64,000 bases of DNA from Acidobacteriota bacterium. Lineage in GTDB: Bacteria; Acidobacteriota; Holophagae; Holophagales; Holophagaceae. Of this stretch, positions 38,417-48,946 are shown piece after piece (within the stretch, counting starts at the first letter, position 1; every line of letters starts with the position of its first letter). Location of the stretch: assembly GCA_016192145.1 (NCBI GenBank), contig JACPUT010000009.1:62001-126000 (forward strand), in the 5' to 3' direction. The notes beneath the pieces were generated by a model. The model was not told the DNA's origin, did no database searches, and worked only from the letters and a program-made list of their open reading frames with translations. The position numbers and the translations under genes were made by a program.

Positions 38417-39859
38417 ATGGCAACCCTCCCCCGCCTCCACTGGTCCACCCTGGGCACCAACTCCCAGGGCCTCGAGCATCGGTGGTCCCACGTGTGGGAT
38501 GTGAGCGTCGACCGCGGATCCGCGCCGGCGCTGCCTCCGCGCGATACGGATCTCTGGGTGGTCAGCGTGCAGGGCGAGTGGCCGCCACCGGAACTCCTCC
38601 GCATGATGGGCGAGGTGGGCGCCCTGCCCATCCTCCTGGCCCTGGAACCCGAGGCCGCGCCCCTCAGCCCCAAGGTGCTGGCGGAGTGGGGCACGCTGGG
38701 CAGCGTGCGCTGGGGCCTGCTGGGCGCCGAGCCCCCCATGCCGGGGCTCCGCCCCCGCAGCGGCGTCACCACCCAGCTCAGCGCCGGCCAGGCCCTGCAG
38801 TACGGCATGGTGGGCGTCTCCCTGCGCATGCAGGAAGTCCTCACCCGCGCCAAGGCCGCGGCGGCCGTGCGCGCCACGGTGCTCCTGCTCGGCGAGAGCG
38901 GCACGGGCAAGGAGGTGGTGGCCCGCGCCGTGCACACCATGAGCCCCGAGAAGGCCGAGGCCTTCGTGCCCGTCCACTGCGGCGCCATCCCCGAGAACCT
39001 CATCGAGAGCGAGCTCTTCGGCTACACGAAGGGTGCCTTCACGGACGCCCGCAAGGACACCCCCGGCAAGTTCCGCGAGGCCCACGGCGGCACCATCTTC
39101 CTGGACGAGGTGGGCACCATGCCCCTCAGCGCCCAGGTGCGCCTCCTGCGCGTGCTCCAGGAGAAGGAAGTGCAGCCCCTGGGCGGCGGCAGCCCCGTGA
39201 AGGTGGACGTGCGCGTCATCGCCGCCACCAACCAGGACCTCTGGAAGATGGTGCAGGAGGGCAAGTTCCGGGAGGACCTCTTCTACCGCCTCGAAGTGGT
39301 GCCCATCCAGCTGCCGCCCCTGCGGGAGCGCCGCGAGGAGGTGCCCTTCCTCGCCCAGCACTTCCTCACGCGCAAGGCCCGCGAGCACGGGCTCTACCCC
39401 AAGGCCATCCACCCCAGCGTGGACGCGCTGCTCATGAGCCTGCCCTGGCCCGGCAACGTGCGCCAGCTGGAGAACGCCATCGAACGCGCCATCATCCTCA
39501 CGGCCACGCGGCCCGTGCTCACCCGCGAGGACTTCGCCTTCCTCATGGATCGCACGACCACGGATCAGCTGCTGCCCGCGCCCAGCCCCATCCCCTCCAA
39601 CGTCGTGCCCCTCTCCACGTCGCAATCGGAACTGCCCTCCTTGGCCGCCACGATGACGGAGCTGCCCCCCGAGGGCATGGATCTGAACCAGGTGGTGAGC
39701 GATCTGGAGAAGAAACTCATGCTCCAGAGCCTCGCCGTCACCCGCGGCAACAAGAAGCGGGCCGCCGAGCTGCTGGGCCTCAAGCGCACCACCTTCCTGG
39801 AGAAGATGAAGCGCCTGGAGCTGGAGGAAGACGAGGCGGCCGGAGCCGAGGAGGGCTGA
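38417..39859 (+). CDS. sigma-54-type AAA+ enhancer-binding regulator with Fis HTH
   Basis: GESGTGKEVVARAVH, ESELFGYTKGAFTDA, GTIFLDEVGTM, C-terminal KKRAAELLGLKRTTFLEKMKRL. Confidence 0.93.
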   Translation: MATLPRLHWSTLGTNSQGLEHRWSHVWDVSVDRGSAPALPPRDTDLWVVSVQGEWPPPELLRMMGEVGALPILLALEPEAAPLSPKVLAEWGTLGSVRWGLLGAEPPMPGLRPRSGVTTQLSAGQALQYGMVGVSLRMQEVLTRAKAAAAVRATVLLLGESGTGKEVVARAVHTMSPEKAEAFVPVHCGAIPENLIESELFGYTKGAFTDARKDTPGKFREAHGGTIFLDEVGTMPLSAQVRLLRVLQEKEVQPLGGGSPVKVDVRVIAATNQDLWKMVQEGKFREDLFYRLEVVPIQLPPLRERREEVPFLAQHFLTRKAREHGLYPKAIHPSVDALLMSLPWPGNVRQLENAIERAIILTATRPVLTREDFAFLMDRTTTDQLLPAPSPIPSNVVPLSTSQSELPSLAATMTELPPEGMDLNQVVSDLEKKLMLQSLAVTRGNKKRAAELLGLKRTTFLEKMKRLELEEDEAAGAEEG

Positions 39860-39872
39860 ACGGCTGGGGGCT

Positions 39873-39972
39873 GGGGGCTCTGGGCTCTGGGCTTTAGCTG
39901 ATCCCGACCCAGCGTAGGAGCCCGGATGGGTCGGCGGCAGCCCGAGCCCAAAGCCTACAGCCCGGAGCCCCC
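39873..39972. repeat. dispersed hairpin repeat, copy B
   Basis: Arms 39873-39895 and 39950-39972 complementary at 20/23 positions; inner arms CCGACCCA/TGGGTCGG. Confidence 0.7.
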
Positions 39973-40000
39973 TGATAATCTGGGGGATCCGAGGTTCCAC

Positions 40001-40867
40001 TTGAGCGAAGCCCTGCACACCCGTTGGCGTCTGTCCGTGCCCGAAGCGGCCGAGGAGGCCCTCTGCGAATGGCTCGACGCGCAGGGCGCTTCCGCCTACT
40101 ACCGCGAGGCCGATCCCCCGAAGGCCTTCTGGGCCTACTTCCCCCCGGAGCAGGCCCTCCCCGACGCCGCGGGCCTCGCCGCCATTCCCGGCGTGACCCT
40201 CGAAGTCACGGAGACCTTCGCGGATGAGGATTGGCTGGCCAAGAGCCGCGAGGGCTTCGGCAGCTTCCCCGTGGGCCGCGGCTTCTGGGTGAAACCCCTC
40301 TGGGAGGCCGAAGCCGCCCCCGAAGGCCGCATCCCCGTCGTCGTGAATCCCGGCCTCGCCTTCGGCACCGGCGGCCACGAGACGACGCGCCTTTGCATGA
40401 CGCTGCTGGAGGAGCTGAAGGATGCGGGCCGCCTGAGGGGCCCCCTCCTCGACATCGGCGCGGGCACGGGCATCCTCGCCCTCACGGCCCACCTGCTGGG
40501 CTGCCCAGGGCCCATCCAGGCCTTCGACATCGATCCCGACTGCGGGCCCGCCATGGAGGAGCTGGTGGAGATGAACGCCGGCGTGCTCCAGGGGGCGCAG
40601 CCCTTCCACGGCTTCGTCGGCACCCTGGAGAGCCCCGAGGTGGAGGGCCCCTACCAGGGTCTCCTCGCCAACATCCTCCTCATCACCATCCAGGAGCTGC
40701 TGCCCCGCATGGCGGAGCTCACGGCCCCGGGCGGGTTCCTCGTGGCCAGCGGCATCCTCGCGACCCAGGAGGATGAGGCCCTCATCAGCCTCGTGGGCGC
40801 CGGCTTCAAGCCTGAGAAGGTGCTCCACGAGGGCGATTGGATTGCCGTCCTGGCGGTCAAGGCGTAG
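40001..40867 (+). CDS. prmA: ribosomal protein L11 methyltransferase
   Basis: PGLAFGTGGHETTRLCMTLLEE, LLDIGAGTGILALTA; TTG start at 40001 preceded by GAGG. Confidence 0.88.
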   Translation: MSEALHTRWRLSVPEAAEEALCEWLDAQGASAYYREADPPKAFWAYFPPEQALPDAAGLAAIPGVTLEVTETFADEDWLAKSREGFGSFPVGRGFWVKPLWEAEAAPEGRIPVVVNPGLAFGTGGHETTRLCMTLLEELKDAGRLRGPLLDIGAGTGILALTAHLLGCPGPIQAFDIDPDCGPAMEELVEMNAGVLQGAQPFHGFVGTLESPEVEGPYQGLLANILLITIQELLPRMAELTAPGGFLVASGILATQEDEALISLVGAGFKPEKVLHEGDWIAVLAVKA

Positions 40868-40893
40868 GCTTCCTCCAACTTCCCGGAGGAACC

Positions 40894-41343
40894 ATGCGTT
40901 TCAAGCTCATCATCCTGGGCGGGCTCGCCTTCTACGCGGCCACCTGGCTCGTCTCCATGGCCACGGGCCCCCTCATCCACGAGGGCCTGCTCAAGGCCAC
41001 CTACCAGGCCCACGCCCACCTGTGGCGACCCGAGCTCAACCAGGTCCCCCCCGACATGGCCGCCCTCCTGCCCCGCTGGATCCTCACGGGCCTCGTGGCC
41101 GCCTTCATCCAGGCGGGGCTCTACGGCGCGCTCGAACCGGCCTTCGAGGGGCCCGGCTGGAAGAAGGGCCTGAAGTACGGCGGCGTCCTCTGCCTCTTCG
41201 GGGCCTGTTGGGGCCTGCTGGGATACTCGGGCATCTTCAACGCGCCCGACAAGGTCTGGATCGTGTGGACCGTGGAATCCCCCGCCTACTACCTCCCCGC
41301 CGGCGCCCTCGTGGGCTGGCTCACGGAGCGCTTCCGCTGGTGA
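40894..41343 (+). CDS. hypothetical integral membrane protein
   Basis: Several hydrophobic segments; RBS GGAGG upstream of ATG at 40894. Confidence 0.7.
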   Translation: MRFKLIILGGLAFYAATWLVSMATGPLIHEGLLKATYQAHAHLWRPELNQVPPDMAALLPRWILTGLVAAFIQAGLYGALEPAFEGPGWKKGLKYGGVLCLFGACWGLLGYSGIFNAPDKVWIVWTVESPAYYLPAGALVGWLTERFRW

Positions 41344-41350
41344 AGGGGAC

Positions 41351-41459
41351 TTCGGGCTATCGGCTCTGGGCTCTTGCCGATTCCGGCCTCGCACCGATCC
41401 GCCCACTGGCACCCCGCCCGGAAATGCGTACCCAGCCAGAGCCGAGAGCCTGAAGCCCG
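41351..41459. repeat. dispersed hairpin repeat, copy C
   Basis: 36-bp segment 41354-41389 matches reverse complement of 33794-33829 at 35/36 positions. Confidence 0.85.
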
Positions 41460-41470
41460 CAGCCAATCCC

Positions 41471-43696
41471 CTAATCCGCCCAGCTCCACCGCAGGCCCAG
41501 CGCGATCCGGCGCGTATCCTGCGGCACGCCGAAAAACTCGGGGCTCGCGCCCAGGCTCGCCCCTTCATTGAGGTTGCGGTAGCGGGCATCGAACGCGTTG
41601 CGAACCTCCAGCCGGAAGGCGAGCTGGCCGGTCCCGACCTCCAGGCCGCGCTCCAACACCAGATTCACGGCACGGTATCCGGGGATCCGGAGCCGCCTGC
41701 CCGTGGCGGGATCCACGCCTGAGAAACGCTGGGTACCCACCCAGAGCAGGCGGGGGGCGCAGGTCCAGGCGCCCCAGGTCAGATCCGCGCCCACCTGGCC
41801 GATCCAGGGGGCGGTCTGGCCCAGCTCCGTGCGGGCCGTGGTTCCAGGGCGCTCCACGTATCCGCGCACGTGGCTCACGGTGGCATGGAGGCGGCCCTTG
41901 AGCTCGCCGGGGCCCCACCAGGGATAGCGGAAGCTCAGGTGCCCCCCTTCGTTCACCTGCTCGCCCTGGTTCTCCACCACGAGGATCGTCGCCACGGGCC
42001 AACCCAGGTACTGCCCCTGGTAGCGGTTGGTGACGGTTCCATCGGGCACCACGTCGAAGAGCTGCTCCGTCTCGATCTGGAAGAGGCTCAGCTCCATTTC
42101 CATTCCCACATCGAATAGGTGCTGGCCGCTCACTTCGAGGGTGCGGATGCGCTGGGGCTTCAGTTCGGGATTGGGCAGGCGCCAGAACCCGGATTGATAG
42201 CCCCCCCCGGCCGCGGCCTCGAAGGCCCCGTAATGCAGGTAGGCCTGGTAGGGCGAGGGCGCCAGGAAGGCCGAGCCGTAGAGGAACTTCAAGGTGGTGG
42301 TGGGGGCCGGGCTCCAGGTGAGGCCCAGGCGGGGATTGAAGCTGTCGCCGTAGCGCGAGTTCCGGTCCCCCCGCGCGCCGAGGGTGAGCGTCCAACGGGG
42401 GTTGGGTCGCCACTGGGTTTGGGCGAAGAGGCCATCATTGCGATAGGCGAGGTCGTAGAACTGCGCTGGAATGGGCGCGCCCAGGAGCATGCCGGAGATG
42501 TCGCCGCCGGGATTCACGGGCGCCGCCAGATCCGCGCTCCAGGGCAAGGCGGTCAGGGCCTCGTGGTTGAAGCCCGCGGTCACTTTCCAATGGGATCCGG
42601 CCTCCCAATCCGCCTGGGCATCCAGGCGGAGGCTGCTGCTCCGGGCGTACTTATAGGCGCGCTCGAAGTAGCCGAACATGTCCCGGTAGTTGGAGCCGGG
42701 GTCGACCTCGTACCGCGCGTGGGAGAGGCGGGTACCCACGTCCACGGAACCGATGGCGGCGCCATGCTGCACCCCCACCACTTCCAGGGTGTGGCCGATG
42801 AAGGCGTCGGCGTTGTAGATGGCGTTGTCCGGCGTGTTCTTCACGAAGGAGGGGAACCGGGCCTTGTTCCTGACGTAGGTGAAGGCCAAGGGCCCCAGAT
42901 CCAGGCCCATCTGCAGGGCCCCGGCCCGCAAGGGGTGGCTGGGCCGGGCATTCCAAGGCAGGGATGGAGTGCGCGTCCCCAGGTAGGCGGTGGGGAAGAG
43001 GCCCGTGCGCTGAGCCTCGAAGTTCCGGTAGTCCGGGAAGGCCTTCTGCAGATCCGGCTGATCATCCGAGAAGGCCTGGCCTCCCATGCGGTAGCCCCCG
43101 CCGGTGAAGCGGCCTGACCAGGCCATCTGCACCAACCGCTGATCGAAGTCCCCGCCCTGGATCGTGGCCTCTCGGATCTCCTCCTCGCCCTTCGTGATGA
43201 GGTTCACCACGGCGGCCACCGCGTCGGCCCCATACAGGGCGGACGCGGGGCCGTAGACGACCTCCACCCGCTGGACCAGGACGAGCGAGGTGTTCTCCAG
43301 GAGGGGCAGGGGCTCGTTGGTGGGGCCCGAGATGCGGTGGCCATCCATCAGCACGAGCACCTTGTCCGGGCCCGGCAGGCCCCGGACGCTCAGCTGGTTG
43401 TAGTAGTGCTCCTGGACGCCCCGTTCCACCTTGAAACCCGGCAGGTCCTGGAAGAGATCCAGCAGGGAGCGGTAGCCCCTGGCCCGGATCTCCTCCCGCG
43501 TGATGATCCTCACCGTGGCCGGAGCCTCCTGCAGGGGCTCCGATAGCCTGGAGGCGGTGATCACCTTGGTGCTCCGGAGGCGCATCAGCTCCTGGAAGGC
43601 GGCATCGCCCCCGACGGCCTGGGCCAGCACTTGAATCACGGAGGCCCCCCAACCCAGGACCCCGCCCCTCGCTGCCCCCGAAACCCACCGATTCAC
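41471..43696 (-). CDS. TonB-dependent outer membrane receptor
   Basis: Plug domain PATVRIITREEIRARGYRSLLDLFQDLPGF...VLVLMDGHRI; C-terminal LGLRWSWAD. Confidence 0.93.
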   Translation of the reverse strand: MNRWVSGAARGGVLGWGASVIQVLAQAVGGDAAFQELMRLRSTKVITASRLSEPLQEAPATVRIITREEIRARGYRSLLDLFQDLPGFKVERGVQEHYYNQLSVRGLPGPDKVLVLMDGHRISGPTNEPLPLLENTSLVLVQRVEVVYGPASALYGADAVAAVVNLITKGEEEIREATIQGGDFDQRLVQMAWSGRFTGGGYRMGGQAFSDDQPDLQKAFPDYRNFEAQRTGLFPTAYLGTRTPSLPWNARPSHPLRAGALQMGLDLGPLAFTYVRNKARFPSFVKNTPDNAIYNADAFIGHTLEVVGVQHGAAIGSVDVGTRLSHARYEVDPGSNYRDMFGYFERAYKYARSSSLRLDAQADWEAGSHWKVTAGFNHEALTALPWSADLAAPVNPGGDISGMLLGAPIPAQFYDLAYRNDGLFAQTQWRPNPRWTLTLGARGDRNSRYGDSFNPRLGLTWSPAPTTTLKFLYGSAFLAPSPYQAYLHYGAFEAAAGGGYQSGFWRLPNPELKPQRIRTLEVSGQHLFDVGMEMELSLFQIETEQLFDVVPDGTVTNRYQGQYLGWPVATILVVENQGEQVNEGGHLSFRYPWWGPGELKGRLHATVSHVRGYVERPGTTARTELGQTAPWIGQVGADLTWGAWTCAPRLLWVGTQRFSGVDPATGRRLRIPGYRAVNLVLERGLEVGTGQLAFRLEVRNAFDARYRNLNEGASLGASPEFFGVPQDTRRIALGLRWSWAD

Positions 43697-43771
43697 GAGT
43701 TTGTCCTCTCGCGCCCTATCGGCCGGAGCCCAGCCCTACTTTCATCCGAACCAAGCCCTCGTGTGGGGAGG

Positions 43772-45325
43772 TCAGGCCGCCGGCAGCGTGAACACCATCA
43801 CCGTGCCCACGCCCACCTTGCTCTCGGCGCGGATCTCCCCGCCGTGGCCGCGCACCACGTCCCGGCAGATGGGCAGGCCCAGCCCCGTTCCCTTCCCCTC
43901 GGGCTTGGTGGTGAGCATGGGGCGGAAGATGTGGGGCAGCACCTCGGGGGGGATGCCCGTGCCGGTGTCCTCGAACCGGAAGCGCCAGCGGCCCTTGGGT
44001 TCCCGCTCGGCCTGGATCCGGATGAGGCCCCCCTCCGGCATGGCATCCAGGGCGTTGTTCATGAGGTTGAGGAAGAGCTGCTCCATCTGCTTCCGATCCG
44101 CCTTGGTCACGCAATCGGACGGGACCTCCACCTCGATGCGGGCGTGGTGCTTGGCCAGGGTCGGGTTCCAGAGCTGCTGAAGCTCCTGAATGAAGGCGGG
44201 CATGGAGATTTCCACCTCCGCCTGCTGGGGACGGCGGGTCATGTCCAGCAGACGACGCACGATATCGCCCACCCGCTGGATCTGCGCCTGGATGATGCCG
44301 ATGCGCTCCTGGGCCCTCTCCGGGAGATCCTCCTGGCCCTGGAGCAGCTGGAGGTGGCCCGTGACGAGGTTCAGGGGCGTGCCCACCTCGTGGGCGAAGG
44401 CCGCCGTGAGCTGCCCCGCGATGGCCAGGCGCTCCTGCTGGGCCAGCTCCTCGTTCTTGTCTTGCAGTTCCTGGAGGGCCTCGTCCACCCGATCCTGCAG
44501 CCCCGTGTTCAGGGATTGGATCTCCTGGATGAGCTGTTCCCGCTCCTTGCTGGCGCGCTGGAGCCGCTGCGCCATGGCGTTGAAGCGGGCGGCGATGACG
44601 CCCAGCTCGTCCCGGCGCTGCACCTCGGCCCGGGCCCCCGCCTCGCCCCGCTCCAAGCGGCCCATGGCGTCCACCATGGCATCCAGCGGGTCGCTGATGA
44701 GCCACCGGAGGATGAGCCAGAGGAGGATGAACTCACCGGCGAGCACGCCCGGGAGCATGTTGAGGGTGCGGTTCCGGTTCGCATCCCAGACCGCATCCCA
44801 GCGTTCCAGATCGATGTAGGCCCGGATGAGGCCGATGCTGGGGCGCCCCTGCTTCGGATTGGGGATGGCCAGGTAGGCCTTCCAGCCCCGCCCGGCGGGC
44901 TTGCCATCCTCCTCGAGCTCCACCAGCTGGGTCTGCGCCTCCTTGAGGTCGAGGTAGCTGGACAGATCCTTGCCTGCGTTGATGTTCGATTCCTCGCCGG
45001 AGGATTTCACCAGCTCCAGGCTGTTGCCCTCCCCGCGCTTGAACACATCCACCTGGAAGACCGAGCGGCCCTTTCCCGCGATGCTCTCCAGCATCTCCTC
45101 CAGCTTGCGGGGATTGTCGAATTTGGGATCCCGCTCCACCACCTCCGTCTGCACCGTTTCCGAGGCCTCCACGAGAAGCCGGCGGCTGTAGTCCTCCAGC
45201 TCCTTGCGGGAGTTCTTCGTGATGGAGAAGGCCACGGCCACCGTGAGGAAGCTCGTCACCGCCGCCGTGAGCAGGAAGAGCTTCGCGTGCAGGCTGCGGA
45301 ACCAGGCCAGAACCCGGGGGTTCAT
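43772..45325 (-). CDS. sensor histidine kinase with HAMP domain
   Basis: Two TM, HAMP, AFAHEVGTPLNLVTGHLQLL, HATPase GTGLGLPICRDVVRGHGGEI. Confidence 0.92.
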   Translation of the reverse strand: MNPRVLAWFRSLHAKLFLLTAAVTSFLTVAVAFSITKNSRKELEDYSRRLLVEASETVQTEVVERDPKFDNPRKLEEMLESIAGKGRSVFQVDVFKRGEGNSLELVKSSGEESNINAGKDLSSYLDLKEAQTQLVELEEDGKPAGRGWKAYLAIPNPKQGRPSIGLIRAYIDLERWDAVWDANRNRTLNMLPGVLAGEFILLWLILRWLISDPLDAMVDAMGRLERGEAGARAEVQRRDELGVIAARFNAMAQRLQRASKEREQLIQEIQSLNTGLQDRVDEALQELQDKNEELAQQERLAIAGQLTAAFAHEVGTPLNLVTGHLQLLQGQEDLPERAQERIGIIQAQIQRVGDIVRRLLDMTRRPQQAEVEISMPAFIQELQQLWNPTLAKHHARIEVEVPSDCVTKADRKQMEQLFLNLMNNALDAMPEGGLIRIQAEREPKGRWRFRFEDTGTGIPPEVLPHIFRPMLTTKPEGKGTGLGLPICRDVVRGHGGEIRAESKVGVGTVMVFTLPAA

Positions 45326-45423
45326 CGGGGGTAGTCCGGGAGGGCGGGGGTGGGCATGCCGAGATTGTAAGCGAGGGGAGCCGAGGCGAACTTTTGGCGT
45401 AAACTATCCAGCCCGGAGCGGCC

Positions 45424-48255
45424 ATGGAACAGATCCACATCAAGGGTGCCCGCGAGCACAACCTCAAGAACCTGGATCTCGTCCTGCCCCGGAACCAGTT
45501 CATCGTCATCACCGGGCTCAGCGGCAGCGGCAAGTCCAGCCTCGCCTTCGACACCCTCTACGCCGAGGGCCAGCGCCGCTACGTGGAGAGCCTCAGCGCC
45601 TACGCCCGCCAGTTCCTCGACCAGATGGAGAAGCCCGACGTGGACTCCATCGAGGGCCTCAGCCCCGCCATTTCCATCGAACAGAAGACGACGAGCCGCA
45701 ACCCCCGCTCCACCGTGGCCACGGTGACGGAGATCTACGACTACCTCCGCCTGCTCTACGCCCGCACCGGCAAGCCCCACTGCATGGCCTGCGAGAAGCC
45801 CATCGCCAGCCAGACCATCCAGGAGATGGCCGACCACATCCTCTCGCTGCCCGAGGGCACGAAGCTGCAGATCCTGGCCCCCGTGGTGCGCGGCCGCAAG
45901 GGCGAGTACAAGAAACTGCTGCTGGACCTGATGAAGCGGGGTTACATCCGCGCCCGCGTCAACGGCCAGATGCTCGACCTCACCGAGGGCGTCCCCGATC
46001 TGGACAAGCAGAAGAAGCACAGCATCGAAGTGGTCATCGACCGCCTCAAAGTGACGGCCTCCCTGAGCACGCGGCTGGCCGACTCCCTCGAGATCGCCTG
46101 CAACCTCGCAGAGGGCTCCGCCCTCTGCGACATCGACGGCGCGGAGCGCCTATTTTCGAGCAAGCTAGCTTGCTCGAACGTGAGGTGCGAGCGCTTTGGA
46201 TTGGGCCTCCCTGAACTGGAGCCCCGCAGCTTCTCCTTCAATAGCCCCTATGGCGCGTGCGCCACCTGCGACGGCCTGGGCTTCAAGCGCCAGTTCGCGG
46301 AGGAGCTGGTAATCCCGAACCCCGCCCTCTCCATCAACGATGGCGCCATCCAGGCCTCGGGCTGGAAGAGCGTGAACGAGGATGGCTGGCGCAGCCAGAT
46401 GCTGGAGCAGCTCTCCAAGAAGCTGAAGTTCAGCCTGGACACGCCCTGGAGGAAGCTGGGGGCCGACATCCGCAAGGTGCTGCTCCACGGCCTCACCAAG
46501 GAGATGCGCTTCACCTACGAGAGCAAGCGCAACCGCTACGATTTCTTCCACAGCTTCGAGGGCATCATCGGCAACCTGGAGCGCCGCTACCGGGAGACCA
46601 GCAACGAAGACACCCGGGAGGAATTGGAGCAGGCCATGCGGGTGATCCCCTGCGAGGCCTGCCAGGGCCAGCGGCTGAAGCCCGAGGTCCTCGCCGTCAC
46701 GGTGGGGAAGCTGCACATCGCCTCCGTGGTGGGCCAGAGCGTGCGCGAAGCCCGCGGCTGGTTCGACAAGCTCGCCCTGCAGGGCAAGGACGCCGTCGTC
46801 GCCGAGAAGGTGCTCAAGGAGATCCGCGAGCGGCTGGGCTTCCTGGATGACGTGGGCCTGGGCTACCTCACCCTGGATCGCTCCGCCGCCACGCTCAGCG
46901 GCGGCGAGGGCCAGCGCATCCGCCTCGCCACCCAGATCGGCTCCAAGCTCCAGGGGGTGCTCTACGTGCTGGACGAGCCCAGCATCGGCCTGCACCAGCG
47001 GGACAACCACAAGCTGCTGAACACACTCAAGGAGATGCGCGATCTGGGCAACACGGTGCTCGTGGTGGAGCACGATCTGGAGACCATCCTGGAGGCGGAC
47101 CACGTCATCGACATGGGCCCCGGCGCCGGGGAGCACGGCGGCTACGTGGTGGCCGAGGGCACGCCCGACGTGGTGGGAAGGAATCCCGCTTCCGTGACGG
47201 GCGCCTTCCTCTCCGGGCGCGATTCCATCGCCGTTCCCCGCACGCGCCGCAAGGCGGTTCGCGGCGAAATCGTCGTGACCGGGGCCCAGGAGAACAACCT
47301 CAAGAACGTGGACGCCGCCTTCCCCATCGGCCTCTTCACCTGCGTCACGGGCGTCTCCGGCAGCGGCAAGAGCACCCTCGTGAACGAGATCCTGTACAAA
47401 TCCCTGGCCAACCAGCTGCACCAGGGCGCCCACGTGGTGGGCAAGCATAAGAAGGTGGAGGGCCTGGAGCTCATCGATAAGGTCATCGACATCGACCAGG
47501 CGCCCATCGGCCGCACCCCCCGCTCCAATCCCGCCACCTACACGGGGCTCTTCACGCCGTTGCGGGAGCTCTTCGCCCAGTTGCCCGAGAGCAAGGCGCG
47601 GGGCTACACGCCGGGCCGCTTCAGCTTCAACGTGAAGGGCGGCCGCTGCGAGAAGTGCGAGGGGGACGGCGTCCTCAAGATCGAGATGCACTTCCTCCCG
47701 GACGTCTACGTCACCTGCGAGCAGTGCAAGGGCAAGCGCTACAACCGCGAGACGCTCGAGGTGCACTACAAGGGCAAGTCCATCTCCGAGGTGCTCGCCA
47801 TGACCGTGGAGGAGGCCCTGGAGGTCTTCGGCCCCATCCCCGTGCTGGCCAACAAGCTGCAGACGCTCATGGACGTGGGCCTGGGTTACATCCGCCTCGG
47901 CCAAGCGGCGACGACGCTCTCGGGCGGCGAGGCCCAGCGCGTGAAGCTGGGCAAGGAGCTGAGCAAGCGGGCCACGGGGCGGACGCTCTACATCCTGGAC
48001 GAACCCACCACGGGCCTGCACCTCAAGGACATCCAGAAGCTGCTGGAAGTGGTGAATCGGCTCGTGGACCAGGGCAACACGGTGGTGGTGATCGAGCACA
48101 ACCTGGACGTGATCAAGACCGCCGACTGGATCCTGGACCTGGGCCCCGAGGGCGGTGGCGAAGGCGGCAAGGTGATCGCCGTGGGCACCCCCGAGAAGGT
48201 GGCCAAGGCGAAGGCGAGCATCACGGGGAAGTACCTGGCCCCGTACCTCAAATAG
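45424..48255 (+). CDS. uvrA: excinuclease ABC subunit A
   Basis: [65 protein letters not shown]; duplicated ABC signatures and CxxC modules. Confidence 0.98.
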   Translation: MEQIHIKGAREHNLKNLDLVLPRNQFIVITGLSGSGKSSLAFDTLYAEGQRRYVESLSAYARQFLDQMEKPDVDSIEGLSPAISIEQKTTSRNPRSTVATVTEIYDYLRLLYARTGKPHCMACEKPIASQTIQEMADHILSLPEGTKLQILAPVVRGRKGEYKKLLLDLMKRGYIRARVNGQMLDLTEGVPDLDKQKKHSIEVVIDRLKVTASLSTRLADSLEIACNLAEGSALCDIDGAERLFSSKLACSNVRCERFGLGLPELEPRSFSFNSPYGACATCDGLGFKRQFAEELVIPNPALSINDGAIQASGWKSVNEDGWRSQMLEQLSKKLKFSLDTPWRKLGADIRKVLLHGLTKEMRFTYESKRNRYDFFHSFEGIIGNLERRYRETSNEDTREELEQAMRVIPCEACQGQRLKPEVLAVTVGKLHIASVVGQSVREARGWFDKLALQGKDAVVAEKVLKEIRERLGFLDDVGLGYLTLDRSAATLSGGEGQRIRLATQIGSKLQGVLYVLDEPSIGLHQRDNHKLLNTLKEMRDLGNTVLVVEHDLETILEADHVIDMGPGAGEHGGYVVAEGTPDVVGRNPASVTGAFLSGRDSIAVPRTRRKAVRGEIVVTGAQENNLKNVDAAFPIGLFTCVTGVSGSGKSTLVNEILYKSLANQLHQGAHVVGKHKKVEGLELIDKVIDIDQAPIGRTPRSNPATYTGLFTPLRELFAQLPESKARGYTPGRFSFNVKGGRCEKCEGDGVLKIEMHFLPDVYVTCEQCKGKRYNRETLEVHYKGKSISEVLAMTVEEALEVFGPIPVLANKLQTLMDVGLGYIRLGQAATTLSGGEAQRVKLGKELSKRATGRTLYILDEPTTGLHLKDIQKLLEVVNRLVDQGNTVVVIEHNLDVIKTADWILDLGPEGGGEGGKVIAVGTPEKVAKAKASITGKYLAPYLK
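46155..46178. repeat. 24-bp perfect palindrome within uvrA
   Basis: TTCGAGCAAGCTAGCTTGCTCGAA. Confidence 0.95.
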
Positions 48256-48509
48256 GCAGTGCTCCTGTGCCGGGACGCCCATGGCCTCGTGGCCTCCCCC
48301 CGACCCCCTGCATCAATGCGGTGCAACACCCACTGACTCCCAGCTTGCGAACTCGTGAATTAATGTGAATTTTACGCGCAGGGCCTCGCGCGTTTCCCAA
48401 AACGGGTCATCCTGACCAAGCCGTTCACATTTCGCACGTTCTTTTGGTCTCTTCGTCCCGCGACTCCCCTCCGCCCGGGAGTGGCGTTCCATTGCTTGGA
48501 GGGTGGTTG

Positions 48510-48689
48510 ATGGGTCCCCGTCCCAACATTCCCAGTGGCTTCGTGCTGGTGCGCCTCGAGGGCGCCCCGGACCGCTTCACCATCTTCCCCTGGCGCTTCA
48601 ACCAGCCCGAGGAGGCCGAAGGCAAGCTCGCCGAACTCCGCCGGGTGGATCCGGCCGGAAACTATTGCCTGCAAATGGTCGGCTTCTGA
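48510..48689 (+). CDS. hypothetical small protein (59 aa)
   Basis: MGPRPNIPSGFVLVRLEGAPDRFTIFPWRFNQPEEAEGKLAELRRVDPAGNYCLQMVGF, followed by a strong terminator. Confidence 0.55.
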   Translation: MGPRPNIPSGFVLVRLEGAPDRFTIFPWRFNQPEEAEGKLAELRRVDPAGNYCLQMVGF

Positions 48690-48697
48690 TCCCATCA

Positions 48698-48741
48698 CCC
48701 CCATGAGAAGACCCCGCATCGGCGGGGTCTTCTCATGGGGG
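48698..48741. terminator. very strong hairpin between convergent genes
   Basis: CCCCCATGAGAAGACCCCGC-ATCG-GCGGGGTCTTCTCATGGGGG, 20-bp perfect stem with 4-nt loop. Confidence 0.85.
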
Positions 48742-48752
48742 CGATTCGGCTT

Positions 48753-48926
48753 TCAGGCCTGGGTATCCACGTTCTGACCCACCCCTCCGGCGGAGGCCAC
48801 GAGTTTCGCCAGCTGGGCACCCTGCTGGGCCCCCTGATCCAGCATCTTCTTCAGGACGGCCGTGGCGAATTCACCTTGGGTTTGGGCGAGGCGATCCACA
48901 TAGACGGCCGCAGGCGAAATATCCAT
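48753..48926 (-). CDS. YjfB-like putative motility protein (57 aa)
   Basis: MDISPAAVYVDRLAQTQGEFATAVLKKMLDQGAQQGAQLAKLVASAGGVGQNVDTQA; AGGAGG RBS. Below the ORF-track cutoff. Confidence 0.7.
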   Translation of the reverse strand: MDISPAAVYVDRLAQTQGEFATAVLKKMLDQGAQQGAQLAKLVASAGGVGQNVDTQA

Positions 48927-48946
48927 GGAACCCTCCTAGGAAGGAC

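Noticed and set aside
38396-40828. 810-aa minus-strand ORF
   Set aside because: Antisense to the bEBP and prmA genes.
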